From contig MCFH01000006.1 of assembly GCA_002104945.1 (NCBI GenBank), positions 558,001-622,000 of the forward strand: DNA of 64,000 nt, read 5' to 3'. The translations under genes and the position numbers were made by a program. Positions 57,285 to 64,000 of this stretch are shown in pieces. This stretch comes from Piromyces finnis (taxonomy: Eukaryota; Neocallimastigomycota; Neocallimastigomycetes; Neocallimastigales; Neocallimastigaceae). The notes below the pieces were generated by a model. The model was not told the DNA's origin and did not search any database. It saw only the letters and a list, made by a program, of their open reading frames with translations. Position 1 is the first letter of the stretch; every line of letters starts with the position of its first letter.

Positions 57285-58320
57285 TTAAAAGTTTACATAT
57301 AACTATTTATTATATAAAGTTTTACAATGGAATTAGGAAAAACTATGTATTAAATTGTTAATAGAAAAACTTTAAAGAAATTAAAAAAAAAAAAGTATTA
57401 AATTTCTTTTGAAAACTATAAATATTATTTAATAAAGCTAAGTAGTTATTTTATTATATTCATAATAATATAATTTTGAATTTATTATTAATATTATATA
57501 AATAAACTTTTTATTATTATTATTATTATTATTATTAGTCTATTTTTAAACTAAAATTTGGTATACTAATTTTAATGATTATACATCATTAAAATTATAG
57601 TAATTTTTAAATTTTATTAATGAAAACTTTATTCTATATATCCTAATTAGAAATTTAATTAATATAATTATCAAAAAGGGTAATTATCTATAGACTATTA
57701 CCCTCTTTAGAATTTATAAATATAGGTTTTTCTTATAAATTATTGTATGTAATTTATACCATTAATATATATATATAAAAAAGGGAAAAATTTAATAATT
57801 TTTTTTTTTAATTAATAAATTCATTTTTGAAGTTTTTTTTTTTTTTTTTTTTTTTTTTACTAAAAAAATAGCTTTATTTATTAAAAAAAATATGAAATTA
57901 AATAAGTAAATAATTAAGTAAATAAAGAAATAAAGAAATAGAAAAATATCTATGAGTATTGTAGTAAACAATAGATGTATTTTTTTTTTTTTTACTGTAG
58001 CAAAATAAAATATTGAAAAAGAAGCATCAAGTATTATTAATTTTAATCTATTATTTTATCATGGAAGATTAAATGAAAAAAAAGAAATAATTATATTTAT
58101 ATACAGCTATAGATTAACACCTTTTTTTTTTACTTTAGAAAAAAAAATACAATATAAACTAATTACTTTTATATAAAATTAAATACCCTTCAAATTTATA
58201 CCTATTTACGTTTCAACGTTTCGGTTAATAGATTAATTTGAAAAACTTTTATTTTTTGAAAACTTTATCATACTCCCATACAATATATTTATATATATAT
58301 ATATAATATAAAAGAAAAAC

Positions 58321-60158
58321 ATGACCGAGTAAGTTATTAAAATCAAATTTTTTTTTTCTTTTTATTTTTTTCTATATACACTTTTTTTATTTGTTCATGT
58401 TATATAATTTTATATAATACTGTATATGATAAACTTTTTTTATTTGTTCATGTTATATAATTTTATATAATACTGTATATGATAAACTTTTTTTTAAAAG
58501 TATTTGAAGATCATAAGAATTGATTAAATATACTAAATAACAAAAATAAACTATTTTTTTCATTATATATATATATATACATTTTTTTTATTTGTTTTTC
58601 GTATATATGCATTATACGTATATACATATATATTCATATATATTCATTTTTCCTATATTTATAATTAAAAAAAAAAAAAAAAGTATTCTTCATCAAGAAT
58701 TTGGAAAGTTATCAAATCATGAAGATTCAAATGATATAAAATTAATTAGAGTATATTTTCCTGATCAGAGTACAACCGTATTACAAATTAATGGAAATGA
58801 ATCATGTTGGGATATTTTATGTAAAATATGTGAAAAGAAATCATTAAAACCTGGAATGTGCTCGTTATCAACAAATAATCCAGAAGAAGTTCGTTCACAT
58901 CATAGTGATAATAGTAGTAATAATAGTTCAGGAAAATCTTCTAATTCAACAGAACATTTAATTTTAATGAATGTGGAAAAACCTTTCTTTTTTTATAATT
59001 GTAATACTGTATATTTAATTGAAAATAGTGAAGAAGAAGAATTTCGTAGTAGAACGTCTTCAAGAAAAAGTTCTACAATGATTACCCCGGGTTCAAGAAA
59101 AACTACTATTCGTTTAGATTCTCAAAGTTTCCCTAAAACAATTGAAGTAGTAGAACCACCAGAAGGTGATAGTTTTTCATTGAATTCCGATAAATCTAAA
59201 TTTGACTTTTCGTTAAAACGTGGATCTAGAATGTTTGGATTTTTCTTAAAAGGTCATAGGAAAAACAACTCAGATTCATCTACAAATATTTGTGCATCTC
59301 CATCTCAAAGTGCGAATGTTTCACGTCAACAATCTGGAATAAATGATATTGAAAATGATTTTAATAAAAATCAAAATCTTAATGTTACAAAAAATGGTCC
59401 ATTAGATGGAGATTTATTACTTAAACAAATAAGTAATAATCTTGATAAACGTGATATTTTAAAAAGATCCCTTAGTGATTTAGGATCTTGTATATTGGAA
59501 GAATCAAATGAGGAAATTCTTTCAGAATCTAAAGAAGATGAAAAGAAAATAATAATGAACCATTCAAATGAAACAGTAAATAAAAATCCTGCTTTAAGCG
59601 ATGATAATAAATTACCTTCTATTTCTTTAAACTTTTCTGCTGAAGTTGATCCTTTAATTAATAATGTCAAATCACTTATATCTAATCCTCCTTTATTAAC
59701 AATTCCATCAAATACAGATAATGCATCAAAAGAAAATGAAGATAGTATTGGTGAACTCCAACCCACATCAACTAAACCAAAAGGAAGGTAAGTTTCATGA
59801 AAAAATTTTATTTCATTTATTTATTTTTTTTTTTTAATTATTAAAAGTTTTTATTGTATTTTTATTGTAATAATTTAAATGTCATTTTAAAAATAAATTT
59901 ATTTTATTATTTAATAAATTAAATAATCCCAATTTTTTTTTTTAAAAAAAAAAAACATAACAATAATATTAATTATATATAATATATATAATTTTAAAAT
60001 ATAATGTAGAAGAAGAGCTTGTACTGTATCTATTAGTACTGCGGGTCGTTTAGTTACATCCACTTTGAAAAGTTCAAAAGTAACGCCAAGAAGACCAATT
60101 TCAGGTAAAAAATTAATTAATATATATTTATAAATAAACAAATAAATAAATCAAAAAT

Positions 60159-60201
<43 letters not shown>

Positions 60202-62105
60202 AAAAGAAATAGGAATGATTACTTTATTTTTTTTGTATATAGATAATATTTCTCTAATAATATTATTTCTTTAATATTATTTTTTAATAAATTTAATGGA
60301 ATATTTAGGCTTTTTCGATGGTGTAGTACTAGAATCCGTTTCAGATATTGACAAAATAGCAATAAAAGTTACATTACCTGATAAAACGGTTGTTAATGAA
60401 AAATTCGTTTTAGAATGTACAATTGATGATTGTTTTGATTCAATATGTGAACGTCATAAAATTGAGTCTATTAATCATGGAATTGTTCTTACACAACAAC
60501 CAGATTATAATGTAGAATATGATAGAACTTTAAGTTATTATAAAGAATTAAATATTCCTATCCATGATATATCCATTATTCCTCAAAGTACTAGTAAACA
60601 TTATAGTACAATGACTATATGTGAAAATGATATTGATGTTATGGTTTTACAAATGAGTAAAGAAGGGTAAAGATTTAAAAAAATTTTTTTTTTTTTACAT
60701 ATATCTTATTGATTAATAAAATTTTAAAAAATATTAGTTTTATTCATTATTCTTCCATTTATTAATTTATATATTATGTTTTTTTTTGCTTTCTTTTTTT
60801 CTTTTACAAATAAATTAATAGATTACAAGTTATGGCAGGAACTGTTCCAAAATTGATTGAACATCTTACAGATAATTCGGAAAGTAATACAGACTTTTTA
60901 GATACATTACTTTTAACTTATCGGTCGTTTATTAGTCCTACAGAATTATTTAATGAACTTGTTGCAAGATTTAATTGTGTACCTCCTGAAAATCCAACAG
61001 AAGAAGAACTTTTGTATTACGATAAGAATTTACTTCCAGTACAGCAAAGGTATATCTTTTAAAAATAAATAAATAAAAAAAAATTATTAAAATTATAAAT
61101 TAAAATAATTTAATGAATAATAATTAATAATTAATTTTAATATAAACATTAAATTAATGAATATATGTTTTACCTCCCCCCAATAGAGTAATTAAAACAT
61201 TAAGATGGTGGGTACATTATCATTGGCAAGATTATTCCTTTAGTTTTAGATTATCAGAGAATTTAAAAGACTTCTTAAAGCAATTACATGAATATTCTGT
61301 AGAAAACAAAACAGACGTATTTAAAGAAGATATAGATGATATTACTAATATTATTAATACTGAAGTAATATAATAAATTTTAATTTTAATTTATTTTAAT
61401 TTTATTTTATTCTATTTAAAATGTTGAATACTTATTTTAATTTTATTTTATTCTATTTAAATGTTGAATAATAAATATTAATATTCATTTTTATATATTA
61501 TTATTTATTATTGTTAAGTTAAAAGCCTATGAAGAAAAGTGGGAGCATCACAAAACATTATATAAATCAAAAGGAAAAGTTCTTATAGATTCTGTTTTAC
61601 ATAAATTTAATGAACAAGACATTGCAGCACAATTATGTCTTCATGATTTTGAACTTTTTAAAGGTATACACCAAATAGAATATCTTAATGCTATATGGAA
61701 AGCAAAAAAATCTGAAGATGATGATGAAGAAGATAACACTCCAAATTTAGATTTCTTTATTTCAAGATTTGATAAGGTTCTTATTTTGTTTTATAATATT
61801 AAAAAAAATATTTAAAAAACTTATAAAAAAAAACTTTTTTTTTATTATTTTTTAAAAGATTTGATTAGAATTTTTTTTTACAGAAATTATATTAAAATAA
61901 AATATTTAATCTTTTTTTTTATAATAAAAAGGAAAGTTATTGGGCTGCTACTGAAATATGTTGTATACCCGAACTTAAGAAAAGAATTCAAATGTTAAAG
62001 AAATGGATTTTAATAGCAAATGTAATTATTTTTTTTTTATAAATATACAATAACACCAACAAAAAACAACAATAATAAACATAATAATAATAATAAACAT
62101 AATAA

Positions 62106-62201
<96 letters not shown>

Positions 62202-62210
62202 TAATAATAA

Positions 62211-62278
<68 letters not shown>

Positions 62279-62945
62279 TAGGAATGTATTAAAAGAAACA
62301 ACTTCTTCAGTTTCTTTTCAATTGTTGCCGGTCTTAACTTAACACCAGTTTCAAGATTAAAAAAGACATGGGATGTAAGATACAAAAAAATATATATATA
62401 ATAAAATACATGTATAAAAAATCTCAAATTTATGATAATAATTATTTATTATTAGGGTTTATCTGAAAAATACACTAAATTATGGAATGAGCTTGAAAAA
62501 ATATGTGATCCATCAAGAAATATGAAGAATTACAGAGATTTATTATTAAAATCTACACCACCGATTGTTCCATTTTTACGTAAATTTTCTTTAATAATAA
62601 TATTTATATATATTATTATTTAAATAATTTTGTTTAATAATAAATAATAAAAAAACAACCTTTTATTATATTGATATATACATACATAAAATAGCAATAT
62701 ATTTAAAAGATCTAACATTTATGAATGATGGTAATGAAGCTAAAATTAATGGAATGATTAACTTTGATAAATTACGTATGATGGCAAAAAGAGTAAAAGA
62801 TATATCAAAATTGGTTAATTATTCATATACCAATATAAATATTGATAATACATTACAGAATTATATATCTCATCCAATGACAAAGGATTTGAAAGATTTG
62901 AAAAATTTAAGTTTAACTATAGAACCAAAAGAAACCAAAAAATAA
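58321..62945 (+). CDS. Ras guanine-nucleotide exchange factor with two Ras-binding-like domains
   Basis: Eleven exons: 58321-58328, 58684-59787, 60010-60104, 60309-60666, 60822-61049, 61187-61364, 61519-61776, 61932-62021, 62282-62374, 62456-62579 and 62695-62945. Phases agree, giving 928 residues. The first exon is 8 nt. Residues ~21-117 (IRVYFPDQSTTVLQI, CWDILCKICEKKSLKPG) and ~415-490 (IAIKVTLPDKTVV, CFDSICERHKIE) resemble Raf-type Ras-binding ubiquitin folds, separated by a Ser-rich linker. The RasGEF-N module starts ~523 (MAGTVPKLIEHLTD, LLLTYRSFISPTEL). The Cdc25 catalytic region follows (QDIAAQLCLHDFELFKGI, RNNFFSFFSIVAGL, PPIVPFLPIYLKDLTF). It should load Ras-type GTPases with GTP at membranes. 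The Ras-binding-like domains suggest positive feedback or integration, which is inference. The donor after exon 7 (GTTCTT) is unusual. Confidence 0.92.
58381..58494. repeat. Tandem duplication, 53-bp unit, in RasGEF intron 1
   Basis: Units at 58381-58433 and 58434-58486 (CTTTTTTTATTTGTTCATG...) are identical by eye, followed by the start of a third. Confidence 0.9.
60160..60199. repeat. 40-nt poly-A run in RasGEF intron 3
   Basis: An uninterrupted A homopolymer, the longest in the window. Its length may be unreliable in any assembly. Confidence 0.9.
62050..62279. repeat. (AAT)n microsatellite inside RasGEF intron 8
   Basis: AAT repeats with a few AAAT/AAC interruptions fill the intron 62022-62281 that precedes the exon starting ECIKRNNFF. 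Confidence 0.95.
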
Positions 62946-64000
62946 TTAAGAATATACGCTATTGATTATATATTATGTATTCTATATATAATTTAATATA
63001 TTTTTTTTTTTCCCGTTTTTTAGTTACAACAAAAACAAACAAACAAATAAACAAACAAAAAAAAAAGAAAGAAAAATAAAACATAAAAGATATCATAATA
63101 TACATATATACTGTTTAAAAAGAATTAAAGTTGAATAAAATATAATAGTATTATTTTTAATAAAAGTTAATTGTTAAAGAAAAAATAATTCTTTTAATAA
63201 AAGATTATTTAATAAGAGAGTTTTTGCTATTTTTTATTTCTTTATATTTAATAATGTGAAATATTAAATATAATGAAAGTAATATCTATTATATATTAGT
63301 TCCCTTTTTTTAATAGTTTTCAAGATTTATAATCTATCCTTTTTTTTTATTATTATTATTTTATTTTAGTTATTTAAAGTATTTCAAATTAATAGATTTC
63401 TCTTTTATTTTAAAATAATATTAAAAAATGTGGATTTTAAATTAATATAGGATAAATTCTATATTAAGATTTTTATACACTAAAATATTTAATTTATTAA
63501 TAATACATTGATATAATAAATTATTAATATATTATGAATAATTTAAAAAATGTTTAGAATTAATATTTAATTATTTAATAGTTTATTTATTTAAATATTT
63601 ATTATTCGTTTATTCAATTAATTATTTTTTCTTTTTTCTTTTTTTTTTTTTTTTTTTTTTTTCTTTTTATATTATAAAGGTATCTAATTTTTCTAATTTT
63701 TTTTATTATTATTTTTATTTTTAGTTTTTATATAATTATTTCTTTTTTAAAAAAAAATTTAAATGAGATGGTTTGAAGTTGATTCATCAGAATTTAACTA
63801 ATAATTTGCCTGTTTTTAAATTAAACTTGATTTACCTAATTCAGTATAACTTTAATTTATTTCCCATGTTCCATGTTGATACTTGAACCATCGTTTATTT
63901 TTCATGCATATTGTTAATGTACTTATAATGTTCACAGAATATGATGAATATAATACAATATTAAATAATATAATATTATATAATATTCATAATAGATAGA
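62946..64000. other. Intergenic, nothing recognised
   Basis: 3' region of the RasGEF gene and A/T-rich spacer to the window end. It has an AACAAACAAACA run near 63030 and poly-T tracts, with no exon-like stretch. Confidence 0.55.

Larger units (their letters stand above)
56035..58320. other. Intergenic with nested recent tandem duplications
   Basis: Spacer between the PAK and RasGEF genes. It contains two perfect tandem duplications (listed separately), with a third just inside the next gene's first intron. No exon was found. Confidence 0.6.

Overview
The window is extremely A+T-rich eukaryotic DNA. Genes are islands of slightly higher G+C, with short GT-AG introns, long A/T runs and many AAT/ATT microsatellites. 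Content points to an anaerobic gut fungus (Neocallimastigomycota) or a close zoosporic relative. There is an axonemal outer-arm dynein light chain 1 (DNAL1) and a CCDC34-like coiled-coil protein, so the organism should have a flagellum. There is also a fungal-style PH-CRIB-kinase PAK and poly-Asn/poly-Gln tracts. A dictyostelid was considered because of base composition and a cAMP-receptor-like GPCR, but dictyostelids lack axonemal dynein. The assignment is inference.

Layout. 1-329: 3' end of an unrecognised membrane protein (+). 808-1958: DNAL1 (+, five exons). 3783-5120: secreted Cys-rich single-pass protein with a PPxY-bearing tail (+). 6115-10325: CCDC34-like protein (-, two exons). 15225-17010: seven-TM receptor (+, two exons). 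19.0-25.9 kb: leucine-rich-repeat (LRR) family on the minus strand, made of two large genes with a decayed third copy between them. 25.9-34.7 kb: no protein gene seen, but it holds a GATAGTA-rich block and a tandem array of four conserved hairpins (32434-32830) that look like an undescribed structured RNA family. 34705-36973: PP6/Sit4-type phosphatase (-, eight coding exons plus a probable stop-only exon). 39363-40637: copia-Gag-like protein with a C-terminal membrane anchor (+). 41385-44432: ankyrin protein with an N-terminal FxF/poly-Asn region (+). 47495-49785: amino-acid transporter (+, five exons). 51673-51813: possible micro membrane protein (+). 52755-56034: PH-CRIB-PAK kinase (+, 15 exons). 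58321-62945: RasGEF with two Ras-binding-like domains (+, 11 exons).

The genes do not form one pathway. The receptor, PAK, RasGEF and PP6-type phosphatase are all signalling components, DNAL1 and the CCDC34-like protein are flagellar candidates, and the LRR cluster shows tandem duplication, decay and possible intron creation from coding DNA. Strongest candidates for something new are the hairpin array, the anchored Gag-like protein and the LRR intron. Exon boundaries were set by hand from splice signals, reading phase and family alignment recalled from general knowledge. No search or RNA data was available.
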